A DNA stretch of 64,000 bases. It comes from DATMXT01 sp963662765 (GTDB taxonomy: Bacteria; Bacillota; Clostridia; Oscillospirales; Feifaniaceae). A model generated the notes under the pieces. That model saw nothing but the letters and a program-made list of their open reading frames with translations, was not told the origin of the DNA and searched no databases. The stretch spans positions 403,086 through 467,085 of the forward strand of contig CAXXUP010000006.1 of the NCBI GenBank assembly GCA_963662765.2, written 5' to 3'. Of this stretch, positions 34,421-43,073 are shown piece after piece (position 1 is the first letter of the stretch; each line of letters starts with the position of its first letter). The position numbers were made by a program, and so were the translations under genes.

Positions 34421-35134
34421 TTATTCGCTCGTGATTAAATCGGCCGAGATGATATATCTGTTCGGTGACGGCCCGACGCGAATGAACGGGTAACACGTGG
34501 TGAGCGTCAGGACGGCATGGTCTGTTGGGACAATTACGGTTTTGTCATCCTTATCGACGATTCGCATACCGGTCACCTCATAGGTAAAGATACCGGCCGA
34601 TGTTTCCACAATCAGTTCATCGCCCAGCACCAGATCTCCCAGTTTCGCAAAGAATGTGTCCCGATGTCCGGAGAGAACACAATTATCCGCTTCTCCGGGA
34701 AGCACGCTCTGGGTGAAATGACCGACGCCCGCTTTAAGCTCAGGCGTGCCGGTTCCCTGGATAATGGACGCCGTAAGCTCAATTGCCGGGATTGACAGAC
34801 TTCCGACGACGTCGCCCTGGGCGGGATAGACCGGGTATAGGCTTACAAAGGCACCGGCCGGCGACGCCTCCGACCCGTTTTCTTCGAATTCGGCCACGTC
34901 CACCGCCTGTCCATCCTCCTCGAGATTCGCGCGCACTGCTTTAGACCATAACACTTGAAGCTCCGGCGCGGCCTGCTGGGTGAATGTGCCGGCGGCGGGC
35001 TTTGCTTGCGCCGTTTTCAGCTGATAAATATTGAAGAGCGCATAACAGATGAGTCCGACTCCAAGGATGAAAATGCAAAAATTTATGATTGAGAAGATGG
35101 AAATCTTGGCGGCACGTGATCCGGGCTTAAACAT
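34421..35134 (-). CDS. class D sortase
   Basis: The 237 residues begin with a membrane anchor (about 10-30), then a sortase barrel with the catalytic His in VLSGHRDTFF, Cys in TLTTCYPF and Arg in PSPNRYII. The TLTTC motif and compact size fit class D. Sortases cleave a C-terminal LPxTG-type signal and link the protein to peptidoglycan. The gene overlaps the end of the adhesin, whose LPNTA signal is the type recognised by class D sortases. Confidence 0.92.
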   Translation of the reverse strand: MFKPGSRAAKISIFSIINFCIFILGVGLICYALFNIYQLKTAQAKPAAGTFTQQAAPELQVLWSKAVRANLEEDGQAVDVAEFEENGSEASPAGAFVSLYPVYPAQGDVVGSLSIPAIELTASIIQGTGTPELKAGVGHFTQSVLPGEADNCVLSGHRDTFFAKLGDLVLGDELIVETSAGIFTYEVTGMRIVDKDDKTVIVPTDHAVLTLTTCYPFIRVGPSPNRYIISADLITSE

Positions 35135-36965
35135 GCTTCCTTTTTATAAAAAGACTTACGGTTGCCACCAGGAGAAAACCTGCGCCGATCAGCAGAATGT
35201 TGTACCAAAATGTAGCGGTGTTCGGAAGCTGTCCGCCATTGACCGTTTCGATGACCGGCGGCACGACGACTGTGACAGTCACGGTATCTGTGACGGTCAC
35301 ACCGCCTGCGCTGCCGCTGACGGTGGCTGTGTTCGTCGTTGTCTGGCTGAGCGTTGCGGTGCCCGTGTATATCCAGGCCTCACTTGGCTGGAGAAGGTTA
35401 TCAAAATTGACGTCACCGGAGGTATAGTATACGGCGCTGACCTTATCGTCCATGATACCCACATACCCGAGTGCGACCGTTCCTGGATTTGTGATGGTAT
35501 AGGTATAGGTGACGGGACCGCCGGCATATGTGAGCACAAGGGGAGAGGGGGTCTTCGTCACATTGATGAGCGGCGGATTGGCAACGGTTGGCGCCACAAT
35601 GACGGTCGTGTACGCAATGTCGGTCGCTGTGCTGCCGTTTGCGGTGCCCGCAGCCGTAGCCGTATTCGTTGTGGTCTCGGCAAGGGTCGCCGTGGCGGTG
35701 TACATCCAGACTTCGCCTGGCTGGAGCAGGTTATCGGAATTGACGTCGCCGGACAAGTAATTGACGGGGCTGATTTTATCGTCTGTGACCGTCACGCTGT
35801 ACAGTGCGACCACGCCGGGATTTGTCACCGTATAGGTGTATGTAACGGGGCCCCCGCCGGACAGGAGTGTCAGGGGGAATGACGCTTTTGTGACGTTGAT
35901 CTCGGGCGGAAGGTCTGTATCCTCATCATCGTCAGGCGGATTTGTATCGGAAACGTCATTGTTCGTAATTGTGACGGTTGCACTCTCGCCGGAGGACAGT
36001 GTGATATTGCCGCTTGAATCAGCGCCGCTGAAACTTGCGTGATATCCTGTAAACGCATTTTCACTGACGACATAGTCACCGGCGTCCAATGTGTAGACAG
36101 TGCCAAGCGTAGTGCCAAGTGCCGGGCTGCCGGCAACGTCGGCACCCGTTACTCCGGCTGTCTTTACATGCACAGTGAAGTCGGCGGCAACGGCTGTGCC
36201 GGAATCATTGTTGACAACCTGCTTAATGACACGCAGTGTGGCGGGGGAAGTGCAAATTCCATTCGTGATGGTGTTGCTGTCAAGCGTGATGGAGCCGCCC
36301 AGTGCCAGCAGCTGACCCTGTATCGCCGCACCGGTATTGGCAGTGATGGATTCCGATGCGAAGATGTGTCCAACGAATATGGAGTTTGTTCCGAGCGTTG
36401 CGGAGCTTCCGACCTGCCAGAAGACTCGGCAGTATCTGGCGCCGTTGATGAGCTCGATTTCACTGTTTGACGCTGTGATCAGGGTCGAGCCCGCCTGAAA
36501 GATAAAGACGGCTTCGGGGTCACCCTGGGCATCCAGTGTGAGTTTGCCGGTTACGTAGATACTGGAGGCTGAATTGTAAACGCCGGAAGTTAAGGTGGTT
36601 CCGCCAAGGTCTGCGACAATGGCCTCGGTGGGTGTCCGACCGGCTGCGTCGTTATACGCTGTCGTCAGATCCCCTTGAGCCGTACTTGCGACACCGGGGC
36701 CGTCAGACAGATAGGTGTCGCCTGTCATGGTCACGCCCGTGGCCCCAAACGAGGTTCCCGGGTACAGACCGACATCTCCGCCTGCATCACCGTCGATTGT
36801 GGTTGTCCCGGTATTGGAAATGGACTGGCCGGCCAAAACCGCAAACGGAGTCGTTGTTCCAAGCTCTACCTTTAACACAGTGGCTGCGCTCGCCGGAACG
36901 ATCAGCATGGCCGCCATCAGCACGGTCAGCAGGATGGAAATCAGTCGCTTATTCTTCTTCTTCAT
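35127..36965 (-). CDS. ice-binding-like (DUF3494) LPNTA surface adhesin
   Basis: The 612 residues show: signal peptide (about 1-28), a DUF3494 beta-solenoid as in ice-binding proteins (about 30-245, AVLAGQSISNTGTTTIDGD, VFIFQAGSTL), a prealbumin-like domain (about 250-340), two DUF11-type repeats (about 355-470 and 470-585) and a C-terminal sorting signal LPNTA, hydrophobic helix and KRKHV tail. It is wall-anchored outside the cell. DUF3494 proteins can be adhesins as well as ice binders, so no cold function should be assumed. The sortase starts within its last codons. Confidence 0.9.
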   Translation of the reverse strand: MKKKNKRLISILLTVLMAAMLIVPASAATVLKVELGTTTPFAVLAGQSISNTGTTTIDGDAGGDVGLYPGTSFGATGVTMTGDTYLSDGPGVASTAQGDLTTAYNDAAGRTPTEAIVADLGGTTLTSGVYNSASSIYVTGKLTLDAQGDPEAVFIFQAGSTLITASNSEIELINGARYCRVFWQVGSSATLGTNSIFVGHIFASESITANTGAAIQGQLLALGGSITLDSNTITNGICTSPATLRVIKQVVNNDSGTAVAADFTVHVKTAGVTGADVAGSPALGTTLGTVYTLDAGDYVVSENAFTGYHASFSGADSSGNITLSSGESATVTITNNDVSDTNPPDDDEDTDLPPEINVTKASFPLTLLSGGGPVTYTYTVTNPGVVALYSVTVTDDKISPVNYLSGDVNSDNLLQPGEVWMYTATATLAETTTNTATAAGTANGSTATDIAYTTVIVAPTVANPPLINVTKTPSPLVLTYAGGPVTYTYTITNPGTVALGYVGIMDDKVSAVYYTSGDVNFDNLLQPSEAWIYTGTATLSQTTTNTATVSGSAGGVTVTDTVTVTVVVPPVIETVNGGQLPNTATFWYNILLIGAGFLLVATVSLFIKRKHV

Positions 36966-36970
36966 TTTGT

Positions 36971-37195
36971 TTACTCGATCCTCTCAATTTTCAGCCCATC
37001 AAGGTCATGCAGTTCAATGGTCATCGTGCCGGGCGCTTTTCGATATTCCGCTCGGATCATTTTTGCGGCCTTGACGGTGAAAAGGATTCCCACAGCCGCA
37101 CCGATCGCCGCTGCGGCCCCCATTTCTTCCGCGAGCATCCACCCGGACATTTTTGTTTTCTTGTCCAGGAGTCGCATGAGACTTTTTTTAATCAT
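36971..37195 (-). CDS. small membrane protein upstream of the adhesin
   Basis: ATG at 37,195 has GGAGG 8 bases upstream (74 residues). The sequence is a basic N-terminus, one hydrophobic, Ala/Gly-rich helix (MGAAAAIGAAVGILFTV, about 26-42) and a short charged tail. It ends 6 bases before the adhesin start, so it is in the same operon. Family not recognised. Confidence 0.65.
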   Translation of the reverse strand: MIKKSLMRLLDKKTKMSGWMLAEEMGAAAAIGAAVGILFTVKAAKMIRAEYRKAPGTMTIELHDLDGLKIERIE

Positions 37196-37319
37196 TGTGA
37201 AGCCCTCCATATTCAATGCGCTATAAAACGCTGCGCTCGTTATTGTCTGGCATAGATCCCGTGCTTTTTTTGCCGCGGGGGACGATATGACAGCTTTTTA
37301 AAATTCATCCGGGCAAATA

Positions 37320-37628
37320 CTATTTAATGATATCGACCGCCACGATTTGATCGATATCTTTCCGAATCAGGCCCATCGAGTAAGCTCTCACATCCCCATC
37401 CTTTGGTATAAGCTCAAGAATTTTTGCGATGTCCCGCTCTTCAAGACGTTCCGCGTACTCAATGAATCCCGAAAGCCGCTCATATTCCGAAATGGAGAAC
37501 AACACCGCCTCCGGTTGGTTGTTTTTCAAAACAAATATCTTGCCGAGAATTTCCGCCTTTTCGATGCAGGCTTTATAATTCTTGATCATATCTGAGTTCG
37601 AGACGATTGCCGTTGTTGAAATCTTCAT
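37320..37628 (-). CDS. Phd/YefM-like antitoxin (orphan)
   Basis: The 102 residues follow the Phd/YefM antitoxin pattern: STTAIVSNSDMIKNYKAC at the start and VLKNNQPEAVLFSISEYERL in the DNA-binding half, then an acidic helical tail. Normally these repress their operon and neutralise a cognate toxin. No toxin lies beside it. A paralogue occurs 300 bases upstream on the same strand. GGGAGG precedes the ATG. A stand-alone repressor is possible. Confidence 0.8.
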   Translation of the reverse strand: MKISTTAIVSNSDMIKNYKACIEKAEILGKIFVLKNNQPEAVLFSISEYERLSGFIEYAERLEERDIAKILELIPKDGDVRAYSMGLIRKDIDQIVAVDIIK

Positions 37629-37942
37629 TTGATAGCTTACCTCCCATACCAAATTTATCCTATGAAAGCATTGTATTCCTATTAGTCAAATTTGTCAAAC
37701 AATTATGTAAATTTGTTTTTGCATAATATGTGAAATTATTATCCTAATATAATTTTGTTTTGTATAATAGAAGTTGTGGTCGGCCGTCTTTTGAAGCTTT
37801 TTTACCCGCGGCTTCGCGGCGAAGCACCAATATTTTGGCATGATCTTGTACCGGCGTAAAAAAGAAAAAGGGTGGAGCGCTTATTGCGCTCCACCCGAAA
37901 AAACAGTTTCACTATTTGTGATTTGGACACCTGTAAAAATGC
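37629..37942. other. intergenic region between the two antitoxins
   Basis: AT-rich with no credible gene. It holds the terminator at 37869-37895 (minus-strand T run), which ends the upstream antitoxin transcript, and the promoter region of the 37320 gene. Confidence 0.5.
37869..37895 (-). terminator. terminator after the upstream antitoxin
   Basis: GGGTGGAGCGC (37869-37879) pairs with 37885-37895 with loop TTATT; T run on the minus strand. Confidence 0.9.
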
Positions 37943-38224
37943 CTACTTAATGTCGTTTCTCAAATGATCAATGGAGTAATTCTCCCTGGTTCCCTTCTTG
38001 GATAAAGACTCCGCAAACACTGCAAGATCCGCTTCCTCAAGGCTTTCCAAGTACTCGATAACGCCTGAAAGCCTTTCATATTCAGCAACCGAAAATAGTA
38101 CCGCATCCGGCTGGTTGTTCTTTAATATAAATATCTTGCCGCAACTGTCCGCTTTTTCCCTGCAAGCCTTATAATTTTTGATCATATCCGAATTTGAGAC
38201 GATAGCCTGTGTTAATATCTTCAT
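37943..38224 (-). CDS. Phd/YefM-like antitoxin paralogue
   Basis: The 93 residues from ATG 38,224 are closely similar to the neighbour at 37320 in the N-terminal half (AIVSNSDMIKNYKAC, FILKNNQPDAVLFSV) and diverge in the C-terminal half, where toxin binding normally resides. GGAAAGGTG is upstream. A tandem duplication with divergence of the partner-binding half is the simplest reading. No toxin gene is adjacent. Confidence 0.8.
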   Translation of the reverse strand: MKILTQAIVSNSDMIKNYKACREKADSCGKIFILKNNQPDAVLFSVAEYERLSGVIEYLESLEEADLAVFAESLSKKGTRENYSIDHLRNDIK

Positions 38225-38321
38225 ACAAACGACACCTTTCCTTTGTTTTACGTTCCGGTATATCTTACAATGATTATAATGATTTGTCAAACTATTTATT
38301 TTTATATTTTTTGTAAAAAAA

Positions 38322-38359
38322 GTCCGGTGCAAAACGCGATTTTACGTTTTGCACCGGAC
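38322..38359. terminator. terminator after the zinc-ribbon gene
   Basis: GTCCGGTGCAAAACG pairs with CGTTTTGCACCGGAC; T run on the minus strand. Confidence 0.9.
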
Positions 38360-38406
38360 ACTTTGCGCAGAGCACTGCCGCCATAGAGCGGCAAATGGGT
38401 GCAGGG

Positions 38407-38793
38407 TCAGTTGAGGGGGGTGCCGCAGCTCTGGCAGAACTTACCTTCGCCGATGACCTCGGCTCCGCAGCTTTGGCAGAACTTTTTGCCGGATGCCGTG
38501 GGGGCTGCCGCAGGTCCTTCCGACTTAATCTGCTGGATCCTGGCGTTCAGGCTGTCAACACTCTGCTGTGCAAGGATAATTTTCTGGCAAAGCTCGGCGA
38601 CCGGGCTTTCCGGGTCGTCTTTTTCAAGCAGGAAAACCTGCTTGCCGATTTCGATATAGTCGGCTTCGATCTGCTTTTGCACCGCGGAGATGTCGTAGGT
38701 GAGCTTCGTGATTTCCGCGAGGTCCTTTGCCTTATCGGCTGCCACTTCGGCCGCTCCGCCGATCTTTTTTCCAAGGTCGTTTAAAAATGACAT
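38407..38793 (-). CDS. zinc-ribbon protein with helical N-terminus
   Basis: The 128 residues comprise a long amphipathic coiled-coil-like N-terminal region (residues 1-95) and a C-terminal zinc ribbon, CQSCG...CQSCG (about 107-125). This layout is typical of small Firmicute membrane-stress or scaffold proteins of unknown function. A good ribosome site (AAGGAG) is upstream. It sits next to the AIM24 gene, also with a zinc ribbon. Confidence 0.8.
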   Translation of the reverse strand: MSFLNDLGKKIGGAAEVAADKAKDLAEITKLTYDISAVQKQIEADYIEIGKQVFLLEKDDPESPVAELCQKIILAQQSVDSLNARIQQIKSEGPAAAPTASGKKFCQSCGAEVIGEGKFCQSCGTPLN

Positions 38794-38865
38794 ATTTTTA
38801 CTCCTTTATTTGTATTGAGGGTTCACCGCACGTAAGGCGTCTGAAGCTCTTTATGCGGTGTTGCC

Positions 38866-39795
38866 CTAGAACTTAAGCAGTCCGCCGAGAGCCCCGCCGA
38901 GTCCGCTTGCGACCTCGCCGATGGGATTGTTCAGCCCTCTGCTTTCGCCGGATTTGTCGTAGCGGGCCTGGTTGATGCGGTCAGCCATCCGGGAAAAGGG
39001 GAGTGACTGCAGCCAGACATGGCCGGGGCCTTTCAGGGTGGCGATGAAAATGCCCTCGCCGCCAAAAAGCCCGCTCTTTAGGTCACTCGCAAAGGCGACG
39101 TCGTAATCGACAGTCGAACTCATGGCCACAAGGCAGCCGGTGTCGATGCGCAGTACATCGCTTGGCGCAAGCTCCTTTTTAATGATGGTGCCGCCGGCGT
39201 GTACAAACACCAGACCGTCGCCGGCGAGCTTTTGCATGATGAACCCTTCGCCGCCGAAGAAGCCCGCCCCGATTTTTTTATTGAACTGGATGGAGATTGC
39301 GACGCCCTTGGCCGCACACAAAAACGCGTTTTTCTGGCAGATGAGGGTACCGTCAAACTCTAGAAGCTCGACCGGGATGATCTTGCCCGGATAGGGCGCG
39401 GCGAAGGCCGCGTGCGATTTGCCGGCTCCCGTGTTCGTAAAGACCGTCATAAAGAGGCCCTCACCCGCTAAGGCCCGTTTGCCGGCCGTGGCCAGCGTCC
39501 CCCAGAGGCCCTTGCCCTGATCCTGGCCGCTGCCGTCTCCGAAAATGGTCTCCATTTTGATATCTTGCTCGATGTAGGTCATGGCGCCGGCCTCGGCTAA
39601 AACGCTCTCGCCCGGGTCAAGCTCGATTTCAACCATTTGCATGTCGTCGCCGAAAAGCTTGTAGTCGATTTCGTCGGCGGGCTTTCTCGGGGCCTGAATG
39701 CCGGCGCCTACTGCCGGTGCGCCGAGTCTTGTGCCGCAGTTGCTGCAAAAACCGGTCCCATCCGGCAGCTTGCTTCCGCACTTGGGGCAAAACAT
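38866..39795 (-). CDS. AIM24 family protein with N-terminal zinc ribbon
   Basis: ATG at 39,795 is chosen for GGAGG upstream (309 residues). Residues 1-25 are a zinc ribbon (CPKCG...CSNCG). The rest is the AIM24/TIGR00266 beta-roll: VEIELDPGESVLAEAGAMTYIE, repeated GFFGGEGFIMQKLAGDG and GLFGGEGIFIATLKGPG, and a Gly-rich tail. Function in bacteria is unknown; mitochondrial AIM24 supports inner-membrane organisation. It is upstream of the smaller zinc-ribbon gene. Confidence 0.9.
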   Translation of the reverse strand: MFCPKCGSKLPDGTGFCSNCGTRLGAPAVGAGIQAPRKPADEIDYKLFGDDMQMVEIELDPGESVLAEAGAMTYIEQDIKMETIFGDGSGQDQGKGLWGTLATAGKRALAGEGLFMTVFTNTGAGKSHAAFAAPYPGKIIPVELLEFDGTLICQKNAFLCAAKGVAISIQFNKKIGAGFFGGEGFIMQKLAGDGLVFVHAGGTIIKKELAPSDVLRIDTGCLVAMSSTVDYDVAFASDLKSGLFGGEGIFIATLKGPGHVWLQSLPFSRMADRINQARYDKSGESRGLNNPIGEVASGLGGALGGLLKF

Positions 39796-40112
39796 AGAAA
39801 ATTCCTCCAGTCGCTTAAAGCGTGATATGTGTTGTCCGCGTCCCTTGAGAAATGTGTGCCCATTTGCTGTATAAACTAAATTATACCATTGCAAATCACC
39901 CCATGTAAATATCCCCGTAAAAAAACATCGTGAATGGGGACGGGGACAGCAGATTCATTGTATGCCGGCGCTCCCCCTGATAGGATGGAAATGCGCGACG
40001 CGATTTGATATAATGATAACACCGCACAATTTTTTATGCTCAGCTGTGTTGCCTCATAAAAAATACCGCCCTTTGTTTGATGGGCGGCAAAAAAAGGAGC
40101 GCTGAAAAACGG
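39796..40112. other. intergenic region with a promoter
   Basis: No gene is seen. A stretch near 39,935-39,955 (GGGGACGGGGACAGCAGATT) resembles the ends of REP-type elements near Y1 transposases in Clostridia, but no transposase is present. TGGAAA (39986-39991), 17 bases, TATAAT (40009-40014) is a plausible promoter for the next gene. Confidence 0.5.
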
Positions 40113-40595
40113 ATGAAAACGCGAAACGAGCGGGTGATGACATATACCGCAGCATTGCAAGATGGGGAGCTGCAGGCAGCTTACAGGGGCATCCTTGATA
40201 CAGTGGGGCGGCTTCGCGCCCATTTTTGCGGCCGGTTCCCGGAATATGAGGTCGGCGGAATTTATCAGGGGTATATGGACATGTCGTATTTTCCCATAAC
40301 ACCCGCCTGCCTGAAGGAAATTGGGCTTAAGATCGCCGTCGTCTACTTGCATAAAGAAAACCGATTTGAAGCGTGGCTGTCGGCGAAAAACAGGGGGCTA
40401 TTAGGCAAAACCCGCGAGAAATTTGCGGGCGCCTGTTTTGACGGCCTTGCCGTCTTCCACGACGCCTACAATTTGGACGCCGTCCTGGAGTACGTCTTGG
40501 CGGAAAAACCCGATTTTGACAATGAGGCCGCCCTGACAAAGGCCACCCTGGACGGGGTGGAAAAGTTTATCGCGGCAGTCGCCGCAGCCCTTTGA
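40113..40595 (+). CDS. DUF7000 family protein
   Basis: The 160 residues resemble a Firmicute family I know as DUF7000: AAYRGILDTVGRLRAHFCGRFPEYEVGGIYQGYMDMSYFPITP, then LKIAVVYLHKENRFEAWLSAKNR. It is cytosolic with unknown activity. The start is uncertain: ATG 40113 is preferred by similarity in length, although AAGGAG is about 14 bases upstream; ATG at 40,077 and GTG near 40,134 are alternatives. Confidence 0.7.
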   Translation: MKTRNERVMTYTAALQDGELQAAYRGILDTVGRLRAHFCGRFPEYEVGGIYQGYMDMSYFPITPACLKEIGLKIAVVYLHKENRFEAWLSAKNRGLLGKTREKFAGACFDGLAVFHDAYNLDAVLEYVLAEKPDFDNEAALTKATLDGVEKFIAAVAAAL

Positions 40596-40608
40596 ATGAT
40601 GATTTTGC

Positions 40609-40649
40609 AAAAAAACGGCTTTGAGTGTTTCTCAAAGCCGTTTTTTTTT
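40609..40649. terminator. convergent terminator
   Basis: CGGCTTTGAG (40616-40625) pairs with 40631-40640 between A and T runs. Confidence 0.92.
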
Positions 40650-40651
40650 GC

Positions 40652-42181
40652 TTAAAAATGAAATTCGAATGTGGTTCCCTCATTTAGCCTGCTTGCGACG
40701 GACACCAAAACACCGTGCCGGTCGGCGATCTCTTTTGCGATGGCAAGCCCCAGTCCCGAGCCCTGCTTATTGTCCTCCGACGTCACTTTGTAAAAGCGGT
40801 CGAAGACGTGCGGCAGGTCGGCTTCGGCGATGCCGCTGCCCTCATCATGAATCAGTACGGTCTCGTCTTGCAGCATAACCGTAATTTCACTGCCTTCGGG
40901 CGAAAATTTCACGGCGTTATCGAGGACGATCATGAACATCTGCCGAAGCCTGCCGTAGTCTCCGGTGACGGGGAGGGAGCCGGTGTCGAAGTCCTCGGTG
41001 ATTTGGATGTTTTTTTCCTGCGCCAGCCGCTGCGCGCTGCGGGCGGCATCCCGCAGGATCTCGGTGAGGTCAAGGGGCTGCATGTCCATTTTGAAGTCGG
41101 GGTTTTGGAGTTTGGAGAGGTCTAACAGGTCGGTGATGAGCCGCTGCAGATGCAGGCTCTCTTTAAGCATCTGCCGGTGGTAGTCAGCGACTGCCGCAGG
41201 CTGTGTCACCACCCCGTCGCACAGGGCTTCTAAGGAGCCGCGGATGACCGTGACCGGGGTTTTGAGCTCATGGGAGATGTTTGCGACAAAGTCCCGGCGG
41301 AGTTTGTCGAGCCGGTCGCTCTCCTGCCTTGCCTCTTGAAGCCTCCCGCTCAAAACGTCGATGACGGCGGCCAGTTCGCCGATCTCATCATTTATATGCA
41401 CATCCGTCTTGACAGTGTAGTCGCCCTCGGCGAGCTGCAGTGCGGCGTTTTTCATCCGATTGACGGGGTTTGTAAAGGTATAGGCGAGAAAGTAAGACAG
41501 GAGTACGGCCAAAATAAGCGCCGCTAATATGCTGACCCCTAAAATGCGCACGCCCTGCATGGTGGTGTCGTTTAACCCTTCGACCGGGGAGTGGAGCAAA
41601 ACAGCCCCGACAATCTGGCCGTCCGACATGATCGGGGTCCCGACTGTCAGCATCGGGGTGTCAAATAGCCCGCTGAAGCTCTCGCTGAAGGTCGTCTCGC
41701 CCGCAAACACCGCTTTTACAACTGTGTCGGCGTCCTCCGGCAGGTCGGCGTAGCTGTAGTTGAAGCTTGCCATATGGCCGCTTGTGATGAGGTTAAGGTC
41801 CTCGTCCACGACCCAGACGTCCGACATGGCGATGTCGTCGATGAACTGCAGATAGGCCCCGTAGCCGCCCATCATACCGGAGCCGCCCATCATGCCGGAG
41901 CTGCCGGAGCCGCCCGTTCCGCCCGCGCCGCCGTAGCCGCCGGAGCCGGAGCCGCCGGCACCCCCACCCATCATGCCGTGGGAAGGATCGCTGTCATCCG
42001 TGCCGAGATACTCGGACAGCGCCAAAGCTATGGTGACGGCCCGCGCCGCGAGGTCGTCCTTGTGGGCTTCAATGGTCCGAGCCCGAAAGAGGGAGATGAA
42101 AAGTGTGCCCATGACGACGGCAAATACGAGCAGGGCGGCCGCGAAATACCCCATGAGCTTGCGCGCGATTTTACTCTTCAT
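40652..42181 (-). CDS. sensor histidine kinase with Gly/Met-rich sensor loop
   Basis: The 509 residues show membrane helix 1 (about 12-32), an extracytoplasmic sensor (about 33-208), helix 2 (about 210-232), HAMP, HisKA with H-box ISHELKTPVTVIRG and an ATPase domain (N, G1, G2 boxes visible). Residues 69-109 of the sensor are almost only Gly, Ser and Met with four MM pairs, an unusual insertion that could bind a soft metal such as copper. It overlaps the response regulator by 11 bases. The HK/RR pair is divergent from the NapH-like operon. Confidence 0.92.
   Translation of the reverse strand: MKSKIARKLMGYFAAALLVFAVVMGTLFISLFRARTIEAHKDDLAARAVTIALALSEYLGTDDSDPSHGMMGGGAGGSGSGGYGGAGGTGGSGSSGMMGGSGMMGGYGAYLQFIDDIAMSDVWVVDEDLNLITSGHMASFNYSYADLPEDADTVVKAVFAGETTFSESFSGLFDTPMLTVGTPIMSDGQIVGAVLLHSPVEGLNDTTMQGVRILGVSILAALILAVLLSYFLAYTFTNPVNRMKNAALQLAEGDYTVKTDVHINDEIGELAAVIDVLSGRLQEARQESDRLDKLRRDFVANISHELKTPVTVIRGSLEALCDGVVTQPAAVADYHRQMLKESLHLQRLITDLLDLSKLQNPDFKMDMQPLDLTEILRDAARSAQRLAQEKNIQITEDFDTGSLPVTGDYGRLRQMFMIVLDNAVKFSPEGSEITVMLQDETVLIHDEGSGIAEADLPHVFDRFYKVTSEDNKQGSGLGLAIAKEIADRHGVLVSVASRLNEGTTFEFHF
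41855..41977 (-). repeat. Gly/Ser/Met-rich coding repeat in the kinase
   Basis: About 41 codons of GMMGG, GGSGSGG and GSGMMGG units make a low-complexity loop predicted to lie outside the membrane. Confidence 0.8.
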
Positions 42182-42866
42182 CCGCCTTCACCTCGAACTT
42201 GTAGCCGACACCCCAGATGGTTTTGATGTCCCACTCCGGATGCTCCCCAACGTCTAGCTTTGCCCGAAGGCGCTTGATGTGCGAGTCCACCGTGCGGGTG
42301 TCCCCAAAATAGTCGTAGCCCCACAGGCTGCTTAAGAGGTTGTCTCTCGAGAACACTTTGTTTTTATTGGTTGCAAGCGTAAAGAGGATCTCGGTCTCCT
42401 TCTTGGTGAGGGGGACCGCATCGCCCTCTACGGTGACGATGTATTCGTCTAGGTTGACGACAAGGTTCGAAAATGTGAAGACCTGTTTGCCCGGTGCGCC
42501 GTCCCGGGACATGCGGCGCAGGACGGCGCGAATGCGCGCCATGACTTCGGGGGGCGAAAACGGCTTGACGATGTAGTCGTCCGCCCCGATGTCAAGCCCC
42601 ATGATCCGCTCGAAGTCCTCGCCCCTGGCTGTGATCATGATGACCGGTGTGAGGGACTTTTTGCGGATTTCGCGGCAGACTTCAAAGCCGTCCATTTTGG
42701 GCATCATGACGTCCAGCAGCACGACGTCCGGGTGGATTTGATCAAACAGTGCAAGGGCCTCCTGTCCGTCGAAGGCGACTGACGGGGTGTACCCTTCTTT
42801 TTTTGCGTATTCCTCCAAAATGGAGGTGATTTGCCGGTTGTCGTCGGCAATCAGTACGGTTGGCAT
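42171..42866 (-). CDS. OmpR-family response regulator
   Basis: ATG at 42,866 (231 residues) has GGGAGGG upstream. A receiver domain (ADDN, phospho-Asp in VLLDVMMPKMDG, Lys in IVKPFSP) is joined to a winged-helix DNA-binding domain (GYDYFGDTRTVDSHIKRLRAKL). It is a transcription factor phosphorylated by the overlapping kinase. The divergent promoter region between 42,867 and 43,073 is its likely target. Confidence 0.93.
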   Translation of the reverse strand: MPTVLIADDNRQITSILEEYAKKEGYTPSVAFDGQEALALFDQIHPDVVLLDVMMPKMDGFEVCREIRKKSLTPVIMITARGEDFERIMGLDIGADDYIVKPFSPPEVMARIRAVLRRMSRDGAPGKQVFTFSNLVVNLDEYIVTVEGDAVPLTKKETEILFTLATNKNKVFSRDNLLSSLWGYDYFGDTRTVDSHIKRLRAKLDVGEHPEWDIKTIWGVGYKFEVKADEE

Positions 42867-43073
42867 GGTTTTCCCTCCCAAAGACGGCATATCGGCTTTT
42901 TAAGTGTTGCGCCGGTTTTCCGTGTTCACTTGTAATTATAACATATTGTAAATGAAAAGCGTGGCAAAAGTATGTTTTTTCATCCGGAAATAACACCGAT
43001 TTGGTGGCCGGAAGACATATTTTTGCCAATTTTCTTCGGTAGGATGACAACAAACGAAAGGGGGAATTTCTTT

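Noticed and set aside
39935..39955. REP or IS200-like element
   Set aside because: Only a short GC-rich motif is present, with no transposase frame, so no mobile element is called.
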